49,531 nucleotides of DNA from CABMGU01 sp964508495 (GCA_964508495.1 CAZDUA010000001.1:1-49531); one strand, 5' to 3'; counted from the stretch's first letter, positions 29,958 to 38,993 are shown. Numbers and translations are program-made. Notes: generated by a model not told the origin, from the sequence alone.

Positions 29958-30850
29958 TTTGACTTGCCTCCGTATATTCTCTCCCATCTTTGTGCGACTT
30001 TTCCTACGTCTTCGTCGCTCATTGTTCTAATTTTTTTGCCGTCGGCTTCTTTCTCTGAACTGTACTTTTTGATTGTCATTACAACGTCAAAGTCGAATGG
30101 TGCGTATTTTTTGACCAAGTCTTGCAATTTATTTGATTGTTCTTCCGGCAGTGTAACTTTTAGTTCCACGCTTTCAGGGTCTTGGTTTTTGTATTTTGCA
30201 ACTATGACTAGTTGTTCATACTTTTTGCCTGATTCTTTTTCAAGCTGTGCAACATATGTGTTGTGCGCATCCATTGCTTTTTCAAGCTCGCTAATTGTCG
30301 TAATGCTTTCTTGCGCTTTGTCTTTTGATGTTGCTTCTAAGTCTGACATTGCAAGGCTTCTGTAAGAAGTCATTCTCAATTCTGGCGAGTCTGGTGTTTC
30401 TGCGTTTTGCAGTTGTCTTAGCGCCATTGACGCGTTGACGTAGCCGTTTGCTAGTGCGCGTACGAGTTTGCTTTCGTATTGTGGTCCTTTTGCTGAGTAT
30501 GTTAGTTCTACTTGCTTAACTTCTGGTTTTGGCTCTGGTTTAGGTTCTGGCTTAGGCTCTGGTTTTGGCTCAGGTTTAGGTTCTGGCTTAGGTTCCGGCT
30601 TTGGTTCAGGTTTTGGATCTTGTAGTCCTGGAGTGTCTGGTAATTTTGGCGGTTCTAATGGCGGAGCTTTTATTTCATTTGCTGGAGGAGCTTGTGCTGT
30701 GTTCGCTGGCTTTTGCTGGTCTGAGTTGCTGGTTATTCTTGGTATGCCGTAGAATAATCCTGCTGTTGCTGCTGCCGCTACAGTTATTGCAATTAGTGTG
30801 TTTCTAACTGGATGTCTTGTTTTTGGTGATTCTGTTTCTATTTCGCTCAT
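29954..30850 (-). CDS. Envelope block gene B: single-TM protein with PKPE-repeat linker
   Basis: The 298 aa protein has a short cytosolic tail, one transmembrane helix (about residues 17-38), a Pro-rich region and eight PKPE repeats (residues 79-110), then a globular ectodomain (about 113-298). The PKPE run forms a stiff extended rod of the kind seen in TonB, likely pushing the domain away from the membrane across a surface layer. The start is one base after the stop of gene C. Ectodomain family not recognised. Confidence 0.72.
   Translation of the reverse strand: MSEIETESPKTRHPVRNTLIAITVAAAATAGLFYGIPRITSNSDQQKPANTAQAPPANEIKAPPLEPPKLPDTPGLQDPKPEPKPEPKPEPKPEPKPEPKPEPKPEPKPEVKQVELTYSAKGPQYESKLVRALANGYVNASMALRQLQNAETPDSPELRMTSYRSLAMSDLEATSKDKAQESITTISELEKAMDAHNTYVAQLEKESGKKYEQLVIVAKYKNQDPESVELKVTLPEEQSNKLQDLVKKYAPFDFDVVMTIKKYSSEKEADGKKIRTMSDEDVGKVAQRWERIYGGKSK
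30521..30616 (-). repeat. 12-bp tandem repeat encoding (PKPE)8
   Basis: Eight near-identical 12-bp units encode PKPE repeated within gene B. Copies differ at third positions, so the repeat has been kept while the codons drifted. Repeat number is likely to vary between strains by slippage, changing linker length. Confidence 0.75.
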
Positions 30851-30851
30851 T

Positions 30852-31790
30852 TTATTTTCCTCCCAGTGCGGCTTCTACGCCTTTTATGAACTTGTCGTAT
30901 GATTCTATTGCTGAATTGTTTATGTATGTTGCATCTGTTAGTTCTTTTCCGTTTTGGTCAGTGCCTGAGATTTTTCCTGCGCCGAACTTGTTTGCTGCGT
31001 AATCTCTGCACCATAGTTTCCACGCGTCGTTGTTTTTGACTTCTATGTTTCTTCCTTCGCGTTTTAGTGTTTCTTGTTTTGCTTTTGCGTGTCTGTCCAC
31101 TATTGAGTCTAGCTTGTCTGCTTGTTCTTTGCTTTCGAAAACGTAAACTGGTGAGTTGTTCCCAAATCCTGCTTTTGCTTCGCTTGATGGTTTTGCATTA
31201 TCGTAGCCTGGCGCCCACAGTTTTTTGTAGTCTGCTACGTTTTGTTCTGTTAGCTCTTCTCCATCTGGGTTTGCGGTTGATGCGAACAAGAATTTCTCTA
31301 AATCGCTGAGTTTTTGGCCTTTTGCTTCTGCGTAGAAATCCATTATTCCTGCTATTGATTGGTATGCTGCCGGCGTTTTTGTGTGTATTGCTTTTGTAGT
31401 GCTGGCTTCAATGTATTTGTTTGCTAGCGCGTTTGCTGGTTGTGTTTGTTCTTTTTCTGTGCCGATTAGCTTGCTTATTCCATATATTCCGCCAACAAGT
31501 ATTACTGCGCCTGCTACTGATCCTAGAACTATTTTCTTGACTTTTGTATCGTAAACTTTTCTTAGGTCTATTTGATCGTAAGTGTTTCTTGCGCCATTCA
31601 TGAATCGTTTAAATCTTGATTCCTCTGGAATCACTATTGGAACTGGTGCTGAATCTACTGGAACTTCTGGTGCGCCAGTTGCTCCTTGGTCTAGAATTAT
31701 TGGATCTGCTGCTGATAGGTCTTCTGCCATTGGGTCTGCTGGTTGTTCTTCGCCTTCTGGTCTTAGTTCTGGTGCATTGTCTCCTGGCAT
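30852..31790 (-). CDS. Envelope block gene C: single-TM protein with disordered cytosolic tail
   Basis: The 312 aa protein has an acidic, Pro-rich disordered N-terminus (about 1-60), a basic juxtamembrane stretch, one transmembrane helix (about residues 89-110) and an ectodomain of about 200 residues. The TAA stop is separated from the ATG of gene B by one base (TAAAATG), with a GGGAGG site inside the last codons, a sign of coupled translation. No family recognised. Together with D and F it has the same topology. Confidence 0.7.
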   Translation of the reverse strand: MPGDNAPELRPEGEEQPADPMAEDLSAADPIILDQGATGAPEVPVDSAPVPIVIPEESRFKRFMNGARNTYDQIDLRKVYDTKVKKIVLGSVAGAVILVGGIYGISKLIGTEKEQTQPANALANKYIEASTTKAIHTKTPAAYQSIAGIMDFYAEAKGQKLSDLEKFLFASTANPDGEELTEQNVADYKKLWAPGYDNAKPSSEAKAGFGNNSPVYVFESKEQADKLDSIVDRHAKAKQETLKREGRNIEVKNNDAWKLWCRDYAANKFGAGKISGTDQNGKELTDATYINNSAIESYDKFIKGVEAALGGK

Positions 31791-31791
31791 T

Positions 31792-32898
31792 TTAGTTTCC
31801 CCCTGTGATTTCTGCGAATCCGCCGCCTTTGTTTATTATGTTTAGCATTGTGTATTCTGCATCTTTCTTTGATGGCTTGTTTAAGTCACCGTCTTCTGTT
31901 TTTCCTGCGATTGCTGAGAAAATTGATACGTATTCGTCTGGGTAGAATTCTGTTCTGCTGTTTGATTTCAAATAGCCGCCTTCTTTGTTTCCGTTTTCGC
32001 GTGCTTTCTTTGCTACTTCGAAGACTGTTTGTGCAGCGTCTACTGAATTAATTGTAACGTAAGTTGGTTCTTTTGCTTCTCCAACTATGATTGCTATTCT
32101 TGATTCAAGTGCGCCTGTTGGTGCCTCGTTTTGTCTTACCCATTTGTCTCCTACTCTGTATTCTATGTGGCTTATGTCTTTTTCTGTATTGTATTCTGGC
32201 GCTTCAACAACTGGCATGTTTTGTGCTGGTTTTGCTTCTGCATTGCTCTTGCTTGTGAATGGTGCAACTATTGCGTATAGTGCTAGTGCTGCTGTTGCAA
32301 TTCCTAGTCCTACATTCCATTTTTTGTTGTACTTGTTTTGTGATTGTAATTCTGTGTTTGAACCTTCTAATTTTCCGTTTTCTCTGTTTAGTCTGATTTG
32401 GTCTAGTCTTGCGTCGTTAAGTGTTGACAGTGCTTCAGTTCTTTCTGTCCATAGTCTGTCTCTTTCTGCGCATACTGCTGAGTATCGTCCGCCTGCTTCG
32501 CCGTTCTTTCTTTGTAAATCTACTATTTCAGAATCTTTAGTTCTTATTTCGCCGTTTATTCTGTCAAGTTCTGTTTGTGCGTCTGAAACTCGTTGTGTTA
32601 ATAGGTCGTTTGAGTTTGTTAATTTTGCAGTAATTTCTTCTAATCTTGCGTTTGCTTGTTCTGCTGCTGTTTTTGCTGCTTCTGTTGCTTGGTAGTCGCG
32701 TGCAATTCCTGCGAGCGCGCCTTCTCCTCGTCTTGTGTATTGCTGTACTTGTTCTGAGCGTTTTAGAACGTCAACTACTGCGGCTTGTCCGCGTTTTTTT
32801 AGGTCTGAGAGGTCAGCTTTATTTTGATCTCCCAAAGTCTGACCGCTTCTTAGCGCGTCTCTTACAAGTTCCAGTGCTATTTTCGTTGCATCGTTCAT
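31792..32898 (-). CDS. Envelope block gene D: coiled-coil single-TM protein
   Basis: The 368 aa protein has a long N-terminal coiled coil (about residues 5-185, presumably cytosolic), one transmembrane helix (about residues 195-213) and an ectodomain with the segment YPDEYVSIFSAIAGKTEDGDLNKPSKKDAEY. Its coiled coil could bind the coiled-coil protein encoded divergently at 34.3 kb, which is inference. The TAAAATG junction with gene C repeats the coupling arrangement. No family recognised. Confidence 0.7.
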   Translation of the reverse strand: MNDATKIALELVRDALRSGQTLGDQNKADLSDLKKRGQAAVVDVLKRSEQVQQYTRRGEGALAGIARDYQATEAAKTAAEQANARLEEITAKLTNSNDLLTQRVSDAQTELDRINGEIRTKDSEIVDLQRKNGEAGGRYSAVCAERDRLWTERTEALSTLNDARLDQIRLNRENGKLEGSNTELQSQNKYNKKWNVGLGIATAALALYAIVAPFTSKSNAEAKPAQNMPVVEAPEYNTEKDISHIEYRVGDKWVRQNEAPTGALESRIAIIVGEAKEPTYVTINSVDAAQTVFEVAKKARENGNKEGGYLKSNSRTEFYPDEYVSIFSAIAGKTEDGDLNKPSKKDAEYTMLNIINKGGGFAEITGGN

Positions 32899-32899
32899 T

Positions 32900-33430
32900 T
32901 TACAAGTTGTTTAGGTAGTCAACGTCCTCTTTGTTTGGTTTTTGTCCTGGTGTGACTTTGAAGTCTCTTGCTGCCTTGACTATTGCGTTCAATTTGTCGT
33001 GGCCTCTCTTCCAGGTGTTTGCTTTTTTGAATGTCTTTTCCATGCTTTGTACTTTCTTTTCAAGTCCGCGTGCTTTTGCTTGTGCGCGTCCTTTTGCAGC
33101 GTTTGCTGAGTCAAGTGCATCGTATACGTCTGCTAGGTCTGAGTAGGCTATTTTGCCTGTTTTTACTGCGTCTGCTATGATGCTTTTGTAGACGTGAGCG
33201 TTTTCTTTCAGGTATGTTTTGATGCCTGATGGGCCTTTTTGGATTGCTTTTGCAAGTTCCAATGGGTCTGCTAGTAATGAGTCTACTGCTGTTCCTAGAA
33301 TGTGAGATAGTTGTCTTCCAAGGTGTGTTCCGTATTCTTTGTCAAGTTTTGTATATGATTTCCTGACTGTTTGAACTCTATTTACGTAATTGTTTAGATT
33401 TTTCTGTTGTTTTGGTGTGTAGTATGGCAT
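32900..33430 (-). CDS. Envelope block gene E: soluble helical protein
   Basis: The 176 aa protein is basic and helical, with no signal peptide or membrane helix, so it is probably cytosolic. It ends YLNNL one base before the ATG of gene D. It has its own promoter: a TATA-like TTTAAATA (about 33474-33484, coding strand) preceded by GAAAGG, and a GAGGGAAG site before the ATG. An inverted repeat ACTACT...AGTAGT (33497-33512) lies just upstream. Function unknown. Confidence 0.65.
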   Translation of the reverse strand: MPYYTPKQQKNLNNYVNRVQTVRKSYTKLDKEYGTHLGRQLSHILGTAVDSLLADPLELAKAIQKGPSGIKTYLKENAHVYKSIIADAVKTGKIAYSDLADVYDALDSANAAKGRAQAKARGLEKKVQSMEKTFKKANTWKRGHDKLNAIVKAARDFKVTPGQKPNKEDVDYLNNL

Positions 33431-33511
33431 TTTCTTCCCTCACTATTGTTATAGTCGATATTGTGTGTTTCGGATATTTAAACCTTTCTATATTTCACTA
33501 CTCTGAAGTAG

Positions 33512-34135
33512 TTATCTCTTCTGCACTCTGTGTACCTTATAGACTGCTGAATCATACTTTCTGTTAGCGTTCCCGACTGCTCTGTCGTAAGCCCTGTCAA
33601 GGTCGTCCTGTGGGTCCACGTATGGTGGTTTTTGTTTTTTGTCAAATGTGACTTTGAACGCGTTTTTGCCTTCTTTGTCGTATTTTAGCTCTACTGCGTC
33701 CATTTCAGGATCTACTATTGTTCCTATGTTTGGGTATTTTGGATCGTCTGCTTTTTGGAATAATTGGAATATTTCGTGGTTTGTTAGTCTTGTTCTGTCA
33801 TTTTGATAAATCTCGTTCTGAGAATCTGCCTGGTATTTCTCGACGAAGCGGATGAACCTTTCTCCTATTGATTTGTGGTCGAAATAGCCTCTGTGCTCTG
33901 CTGCTTGGTAATCGCTTCCTGGGAAGTTTATGTAAGAGTTGCCTTTTTCGTCTTGTTCTAGTTTTAGTGATGGCTCTTTGGCTTTTTGAGAAACTGATTG
34001 TTTTTGCGTTTTTGCAACTTCATTTGGAGATCTAAGAGCGTTCCATAATAGTGTGGTTGCTGGTATCAAGAATGCTCCAGCTATCATTGAGATTACTGCC
34101 GCTTTTCCTGGTTTACTTAAGTCGTTCCATGCCAT
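33512..34135 (-). CDS. Envelope block gene F: single-TM protein
   Basis: The 207 aa protein starts MAWNDLSKPGKAAVISM, has one transmembrane helix (about residues 12-31) and a polar ectodomain rich in Asp and Lys with RGYFDHKSIGERFIRFVEKYQ. A GAGGTAAAG site precedes the ATG and a TATA box TTTATATA lies upstream at about 34173-34182. It is the first gene of the minus-strand set and faces the divergent membrane protein gene. No family recognised. Confidence 0.68.
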   Translation of the reverse strand: MAWNDLSKPGKAAVISMIAGAFLIPATTLLWNALRSPNEVAKTQKQSVSQKAKEPSLKLEQDEKGNSYINFPGSDYQAAEHRGYFDHKSIGERFIRFVEKYQADSQNEIYQNDRTRLTNHEIFQLFQKADDPKYPNIGTIVDPEMDAVELKYDKEGKNAFKVTFDKKQKPPYVDPQDDLDRAYDRAVGNANRKYDSAVYKVHRVQKR

Positions 34136-34290
34136 TGTCTTTACCTCATTTAGGACTTATTATCTTTCCAAACTATATAAACCTTTCCTTTTTTACCACC
34201 CTTCAGTGACTACAAATAGCCCTATTGGGGCTCAGGGCAATATTTATATATAGTGAAGGAAAAGACCTGTATAGTAAAAGAGTTGAAAAA
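34136..34290. promoter_or_regulatory. Divergent promoter of the envelope block
   Basis: Two TATA boxes face away from each other: TTTATATA at about 34173-34182 for gene F (minus) and tttatatata at about 34243-34252 for the plus-strand gene. Between them lies AGTGACTACA (34205-34214), which is repeated exactly at 40925-40934, 10-20 bp before the TATA of another membrane-associated operon. A shared regulator acting on both directions is plausible. Confidence 0.55.
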
Positions 34291-36342
34291 ATGGCTTTAG
34301 AAGTACCCATTGCTATCAGCGCCCTTGGTTATAAGACTCTGTGGGAGTTTATGATTGAGTTCGGCATTATTTCTTCTTTATTTGGAATGGCCTTCAAGCA
34401 ATCCTTGTCTGTCGTTAACGGTCTTCAGGAGTCCATGCGCAAGAAAGAGTTCGGCGACATGGCGAGCAACGTTTTTGGCTCTAGCCAGTACAAGCAGTCA
34501 AGCAACGCATTTGGTCTTTTACTGGGTATCGGCTGCGCGTATATCTTAATGTTCAAGTATAAGGTGACTTTGGGCACTGTTGCTGATAACGGCATTGCTG
34601 CCGCCTTTTTTTCCTTTTGTATTGGAGCTTTTGCGTATGCGTGGATTTCTGCCCGTGTTGGTCCTAATAAGAAATTGTGGTCTGTAGGCGGTGCCGGTTT
34701 GGTTGCGTTAGTGTTTTTCGCATTCTTTACCTCTCGTACTACTCTCGGCCCTCAACTGTTTTACTCCATTATTCCATTTTTCTCTTTCGGCCTTTTCATT
34801 CTTGCTATGCTTACTGTTGGCGAGAAATCAGCAAATGCCGCATCTGGCGCTTCTCCGCCTCCCGGTTTACCTGGCATAACTCCAAGTCCGCCTTCGGGCA
34901 CTGCTCCTGTTCCTCCTGGTCCTGCTGGTATGCCTGTTGCTGCGCAAAATGCTGAAGATGCAGTTTCAAAGCATCTCGCCGCCCTTGACCAGAAAGTGGC
35001 AAGCATTACTGATTTAGTTCCTAAGCTTGATGCTTTGAATGCAGCTCTTGCGCGCAATGAAAAAATGGCTGAAACTACTGGCATTATTATTAGTTCTGCT
35101 GAAAAAGCCGTTGAGACTGGAGATCCTAATGCGCCGGCGAAAATTGCTGTAGCTGTTGATAATCTTCATCAGTTGGTTGATGATGCAGAAAATACATTCA
35201 AAACAGCCGATAAGCTCGTGGATGACGTTGGTAAGGTAGTTGATGACAAGACGATTTCTGATACGCAAGAAGGCGCTAAGGTGGCAATTAAGCAAGCCGA
35301 TGGCACAATTGAAAGAGTTGGAGCAGAGGCCGCATCAGACCCTGCAAATGCTGACCTTGTTGAAAAATTGGAGCATGCCGAGCATGGCGTTAAAGGCGCG
35401 GGAGCTATGCTGAGCGGAGGTGCAGATGTTGCACGGCAGCAGAGTGATATTATAAACCATACAATTGAAACTGATGTTGAACAAATTGAACGATGGAGGG
35501 CTGAAGCCAAGTCACTTATTGATGAAATCAGGGCTATAACTGCTCAAATTGAGGAGAAAAACAAGTCTAAAACCTTTTCAAGGGAGGAGATGAGGAGTCT
35601 TCTTGCCAGGTCTGCAATGCTGCGCGATCGCTGGCTTCAGACTAGTGAAGCGCATAAAAATGATGCTGATACAATGAAGCTATTGTTTGCCGGCTTGAGG
35701 CGTTTGTTCCAGCAGAGACAGGCAGTTGTTAAGGGAGTTGTTAAAACTCTTGATAATACCGGAAGAGAATTGATTGTTGTTAAAAATGAACTTGTACCTA
35801 GATTAGTGATGAAGGAGAGGGCTGTTGAATCCGAAGAAAAGCCTTTAATTGATCTTGTCGGGCTTGTGAGAGAATTGCGTGAGATGAGCGTTCTTCTCAT
35901 GGCGATTGAATCAATCAGGTTTGAGGGAGGCAAGAGAGGTCCTGTTTATGCTGTTATTGGCAAGTCTGATATTGGTAAATTGCGTGATTCTGTTGATAAA
36001 GCCCTTAAAGTATTGAGGGGCTTTGATGATTTGCGTGCAAAAATCGCGGAAATTCCCACAAAGACTCCTGCTCTTTCAAAACTTGAGCGTGAATTGTCCA
36101 CTTTCCCACAGTTTGGATTAAGTATTGATCTTGACCCATTTTCTAAAATATTGTCCTCTGCGGCTGGAATGGGAGGAGAGCGTGCTGGCCCTCTGCTTGT
36201 TGAGCCGATTAAAAAGTTCAAGGAAAAAAAATATAGCCTTGATATCGTTAATATTATTGGAGATATAGCTAAAATCTCCAAAGAAATGTCAGCAGAGATT
36301 GCACAGATGGAAGGACAGGGCGAATTGAGAAAGGCAGCATAA
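34291..36342 (+). CDS. Polytopic membrane protein with long coiled-coil domain
   Basis: The 683 aa protein has about four or five transmembrane helices in residues 15-180, a Pro/Gly-rich linker (about 187-216) and about 460 residues of helical, largely coiled-coil sequence (220-683) that should be cytosolic. A TATA box at leader-producing distance and the bidirectional motif precede it. It is the largest protein of the block. The architecture of membrane base plus long coiled coil fits a scaffold or assembly platform. No family recognised. I use the ATG at 34291. Confidence 0.72.
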   Translation: MALEVPIAISALGYKTLWEFMIEFGIISSLFGMAFKQSLSVVNGLQESMRKKEFGDMASNVFGSSQYKQSSNAFGLLLGIGCAYILMFKYKVTLGTVADNGIAAAFFSFCIGAFAYAWISARVGPNKKLWSVGGAGLVALVFFAFFTSRTTLGPQLFYSIIPFFSFGLFILAMLTVGEKSANAASGASPPPGLPGITPSPPSGTAPVPPGPAGMPVAAQNAEDAVSKHLAALDQKVASITDLVPKLDALNAALARNEKMAETTGIIISSAEKAVETGDPNAPAKIAVAVDNLHQLVDDAENTFKTADKLVDDVGKVVDDKTISDTQEGAKVAIKQADGTIERVGAEAASDPANADLVEKLEHAEHGVKGAGAMLSGGADVARQQSDIINHTIETDVEQIERWRAEAKSLIDEIRAITAQIEEKNKSKTFSREEMRSLLARSAMLRDRWLQTSEAHKNDADTMKLLFAGLRRLFQQRQAVVKGVVKTLDNTGRELIVVKNELVPRLVMKERAVESEEKPLIDLVGLVRELREMSVLLMAIESIRFEGGKRGPVYAVIGKSDIGKLRDSVDKALKVLRGFDDLRAKIAEIPTKTPALSKLERELSTFPQFGLSIDLDPFSKILSSAAGMGGERAGPLLVEPIKKFKEKKYSLDIVNIIGDIAKISKEMSAEIAQMEGQGELRKAA

Positions 36343-36375
36343 GCTTTTTAACTGCTTGTTTTATTCTCGTATGGT

Positions 36376-37224
36376 ATGGGAAGAAAAAAGTCATTAACTG
36401 CATCAATCTTCACTGGTATTGGCAGGGGTATTTCTTGGATTGTTGTTAATATTTTCAAGGCCATCTGGTATTTGATTGTCGGCTTGTTCAAAGGCGCTAA
36501 AGCAGCCACTAAAGCGACTGCTTCTGCTGCTAAAAAGGCCCATCATGATTCTAAAGTTCGTGCTGAACAGCCGAAAGTTCCTGCTAAATATGATGCTTTG
36601 GCAGTTTCAACAACTGTTAAGGGTAATATTGGGACTTTTGAGAATCGTTTGTTAAATGAGAGCTTGATTTTAGCTGTTGCTGGCAGGCGTGGCAGTGGCA
36701 AGTCTGTTCTTGGTTTTAGAATTATGGAGAACATTCATGCTAAAACTCAGCGTCCGTGTTTTGCGTTAGGCGTTAAGCAGTCTGTTTTGCCTGCTTGGAT
36801 TACTACAATTGAAGAAATCAATCAAGTCGCAAACAGAGGTGTAGTTTTGGTTGATGAAGGAGCAATTTCTTTCAGCAGCAGGGAAAGCATGAGCAAGGAA
36901 AACAGGGGCCTTGGTGGCTTACTGGCAATTGCGAGGCATAAAGATCTAACATTAATCTTCATAACTCAAAATACTGGAATGATTGACAAGAACGTGCTTA
37001 ACTTGTGTGATACTGTTGTTCTCAAAGAGGGTAGTTTGTTGCAGGAGAAGATGGAGCGTTCAGTGATGAAGGACTTGTACGTTACTGCAAATACTGCTTT
37101 GTCTAAAATTCCTGCTTCTGAACGTAAGCCTTACTGTTATATTTTCGATGCTGAATTCGAGGGTCTTGTTCAAGCGTCTCTTCCAAGTTTTTGGAGTATG
37201 AAAGTGAGCAAGAATCAGGCATGA
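36376..37224 (+). CDS. Membrane-tethered P-loop ATPase
   Basis: The 282 aa protein has an amphipathic/hydrophobic N-terminus (about residues 12-40), a basic linker, Walker A GRRGSGKS (residues 103-110), Walker B GVVLVDEG (155-162) and a later sensor-like FITQN. The pattern resembles HerA/FtsK-type and Zot-like P-loop ATPases rather than AAA+. It follows the coiled-coil membrane gene by 33 bp, so the two are likely co-transcribed, and its last codons overlap the kae1 start by four bases. It could power the envelope complex; the substrate is unknown. Confidence 0.72.
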   Translation: MGRKKSLTASIFTGIGRGISWIVVNIFKAIWYLIVGLFKGAKAATKATASAAKKAHHDSKVRAEQPKVPAKYDALAVSTTVKGNIGTFENRLLNESLILAVAGRRGSGKSVLGFRIMENIHAKTQRPCFALGVKQSVLPAWITTIEEINQVANRGVVLVDEGAISFSSRESMSKENRGLGGLLAIARHKDLTLIFITQNTGMIDKNVLNLCDTVVLKEGSLLQEKMERSVMKDLYVTANTALSKIPASERKPYCYIFDAEFEGLVQASLPSFWSMKVSKNQA

Positions 37225-38201
37225 AAAAGTTTTGTTTAGGCATTGAGAGCACCGCTCACACGTTTGGTGTTGGTATTGTTTCTTTTGATGGAGAACTTCT
37301 TGTTAATGAGAAGGATACTTTTACGACTGAAAAAGGCGGCATGATTCCTATTGATCTTTCAAAACATCATGAAAGGGTGAAGGATGAGGTTTTCAAGCGT
37401 GCTTTGGAAAAAGCAAAACTTTCAATGAAAGACATTTCGTTAATCAGTTATTCTGCTTCTCCTGGTATGGCTCCGTCTTTGCTGGTAGGACTTAAGCTTG
37501 CGAAAGAACTGGCAAAAGAGCATAATTTGCCGTTAGTTGGCGTTAACCACAGCATTTCTCACTTAACCATTGGTGATTTAGTCTGCAAAGTCAAAGATCC
37601 AGTCTATCTTTACGTTTCAGGTCCTAACACTCAGGTTATTGCATATGCGGGCAAGCGTTATAGAATATTCGGTGAAACTCTTGACATTGGTCTTGGCAAC
37701 ATGTTGGACAGGTTTGCCAGAGAAATCGGTTTGGGCTTCCCAGGAGGCCCTAAGATTGAACTGTTAGCCAAAGGTGAATATGTCGAGCTTCCTTACAGTG
37801 TTAAAGGCATGGATGTTTCTTTTGCGGGAATGCTGACAAAAGCTCTCAGATTCTTCAAGCAAGGTGTTCCTAAAGAAAACTTGTGCTTCAGTCTTCAAGA
37901 AACAGCGTTTGCAATGCTTGCTGAAGTTGCAGAACGTGCTATGGCGCACACTGACAAGAAAGAGCTCTTGTTAATTGGCGGTGTTGCTGCAAATAAGCGT
38001 CTTGGTCAAATGTTGGATATCATGTGCAAGGAGCGTGGCGCTAAGTTTTATGTTGTTCCTTTGCAGTATTCTGGCGATCAGGGTGTTATGATTGCTTGGC
38101 AGGGCGTCCAACAGTTTAAGGCTGGCGATAAGGTTGACCCGGATAAAGCTAATATCAATCCGTACGAAAGAATTGATGAAGTTCAGGTTATTTGGAGATG
38201 A
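37221..38201 (+). CDS. kae1: tRNA N6-threonylcarbamoyladenosine synthase Kae1
   Basis: The 326 aa protein is archaeal Kae1: GIESTAHTFGVGIVSFDG at the start, the metal-binding His pair in GVNHSISHLTIG (His110 and His114), and the ASKH-fold signatures down to GVAANKRLGQ. It makes t6A37 in ANN-decoding tRNAs as part of the KEOPS complex. It is a stand-alone protein here, not fused to Bud32, and no bud32, cgi121 or pcc1 lies in the window. The start overlaps the preceding ATPase stop (ATGA). Confidence 0.95.
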   Translation: MKKFCLGIESTAHTFGVGIVSFDGELLVNEKDTFTTEKGGMIPIDLSKHHERVKDEVFKRALEKAKLSMKDISLISYSASPGMAPSLLVGLKLAKELAKEHNLPLVGVNHSISHLTIGDLVCKVKDPVYLYVSGPNTQVIAYAGKRYRIFGETLDIGLGNMLDRFAREIGLGFPGGPKIELLAKGEYVELPYSVKGMDVSFAGMLTKALRFFKQGVPKENLCFSLQETAFAMLAEVAERAMAHTDKKELLLIGGVAANKRLGQMLDIMCKERGAKFYVVPLQYSGDQGVMIAWQGVQQFKAGDKVDPDKANINPYERIDEVQVIWR

Positions 38202-38680
38202 GTGAAACTACTTTTCAGCAGATTGTCGAACTTCTTGACAAAAACAAGATCCAGTATAAATTGTTTGAGCATGCTCCTGTTCGTACTAGCGAGGAAGCTT
38301 CTAAAGTGCGCGGCGTTCCTTTGCATTCTGGTGCCAAAGCGATGGTTGTTAGAAGTGAGGGCAAATTCTACGAGTTTATTCTTGGTGCTCATAAGAGATT
38401 GGACTTGAATGCCGTTAAAAGAATTCTAAACACGAGAAGTGCGAGTCTTGCTTCAAGGGATGAAGTTTTAGAAGTTACTGATTGTGTTCCTGGCAGCGTG
38501 CCTCCTTTTGGTAATTTGTGGAATATTCCTGTTTATGCTGACAACAGTCTCTCTGAAACCATTAATTTTAATGCTGGCTTGTTGGAAAAGTCAGTTCAGA
38601 TGTCTTTGAAAGATTGGAAGCGTATCGTAAAGCCAATCGATGAAGAATTTTCAGAGAGCGAGACCTCTCTAAATAAGTAA
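38198..38680 (+). CDS. YbaK/ProX-type aminoacyl-tRNA deacylase
   Basis: The 160 aa protein has the YbaK/ProX fold pattern: LLDKNKIQYKLFEHAPVRTSEEASKVRG, then GAKAMVVRSEGKFYEFILGAHKRLDL with the conserved Lys, and PPFGNLWNIPVYADNSL near the end. Such proteins hydrolyse mischarged tRNAs (Cys- or Ala-tRNA-Pro and related). It overlaps the kae1 stop and is co-transcribed with it, both tRNA-related. The ATG at 38198 is chosen because it opens the fold. Confidence 0.9.
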   Translation: MSETTFQQIVELLDKNKIQYKLFEHAPVRTSEEASKVRGVPLHSGAKAMVVRSEGKFYEFILGAHKRLDLNAVKRILNTRSASLASRDEVLEVTDCVPGSVPPFGNLWNIPVYADNSLSETINFNAGLLEKSVQMSLKDWKRIVKPIDEEFSESETSLNK

Positions 38681-38694
38681 GAAACTCAATATTC

Positions 38695-38952
38695 TTACTT
38701 TTTTCTTTTCTTTGCAGGCTTGGCCTTGGCGGTTTTCTTCGCTTTGGCTGTTTTTACTGCTGGTCCTGCCCTGCTGATGCCTCTCATTGTGAGGTCGTGT
38801 GCTTGCTCGTACGTTTCTTCTTCTGCAGGCGTTAATGGCTCATATATTAGGCCGCATTCTCTGCAGATTACTTGTTCTCTTTCAATGTTGTGCACTATGT
38901 TCGAGCTCGCGCAGTCAGGGCACTCCTTTATTTGTTCTATGCTTCTTATCAT
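38695..38952 (-). CDS. Stand-alone TFB-like zinc-ribbon protein
   Basis: The 85 aa protein has a TFIIB-type zinc ribbon: CPDC near residue 11 and CREC near 31, with ERRQVICREC-like spacing, followed by a B-finger-like RGISRAGP and a Lys/Ala-rich tail. It lacks the cyclin-fold domains of TFB, so it is not a full initiation factor; it may bind DNA or RNA polymerase as a small modulator. A TATA-like run close to the start suggests a leaderless message. It is convergent with the tRNA deacylase gene. Confidence 0.75.
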   Translation of the reverse strand: MIRSIEQIKECPDCASSNIVHNIEREQVICRECGLIYEPLTPAEEETYEQAHDLTMRGISRAGPAVKTAKAKKTAKAKPAKKRKK

Positions 38953-38993
38953 GGTCTTTTTTGCGTCTGTAAATGGTATTTAATATTTGTGTT

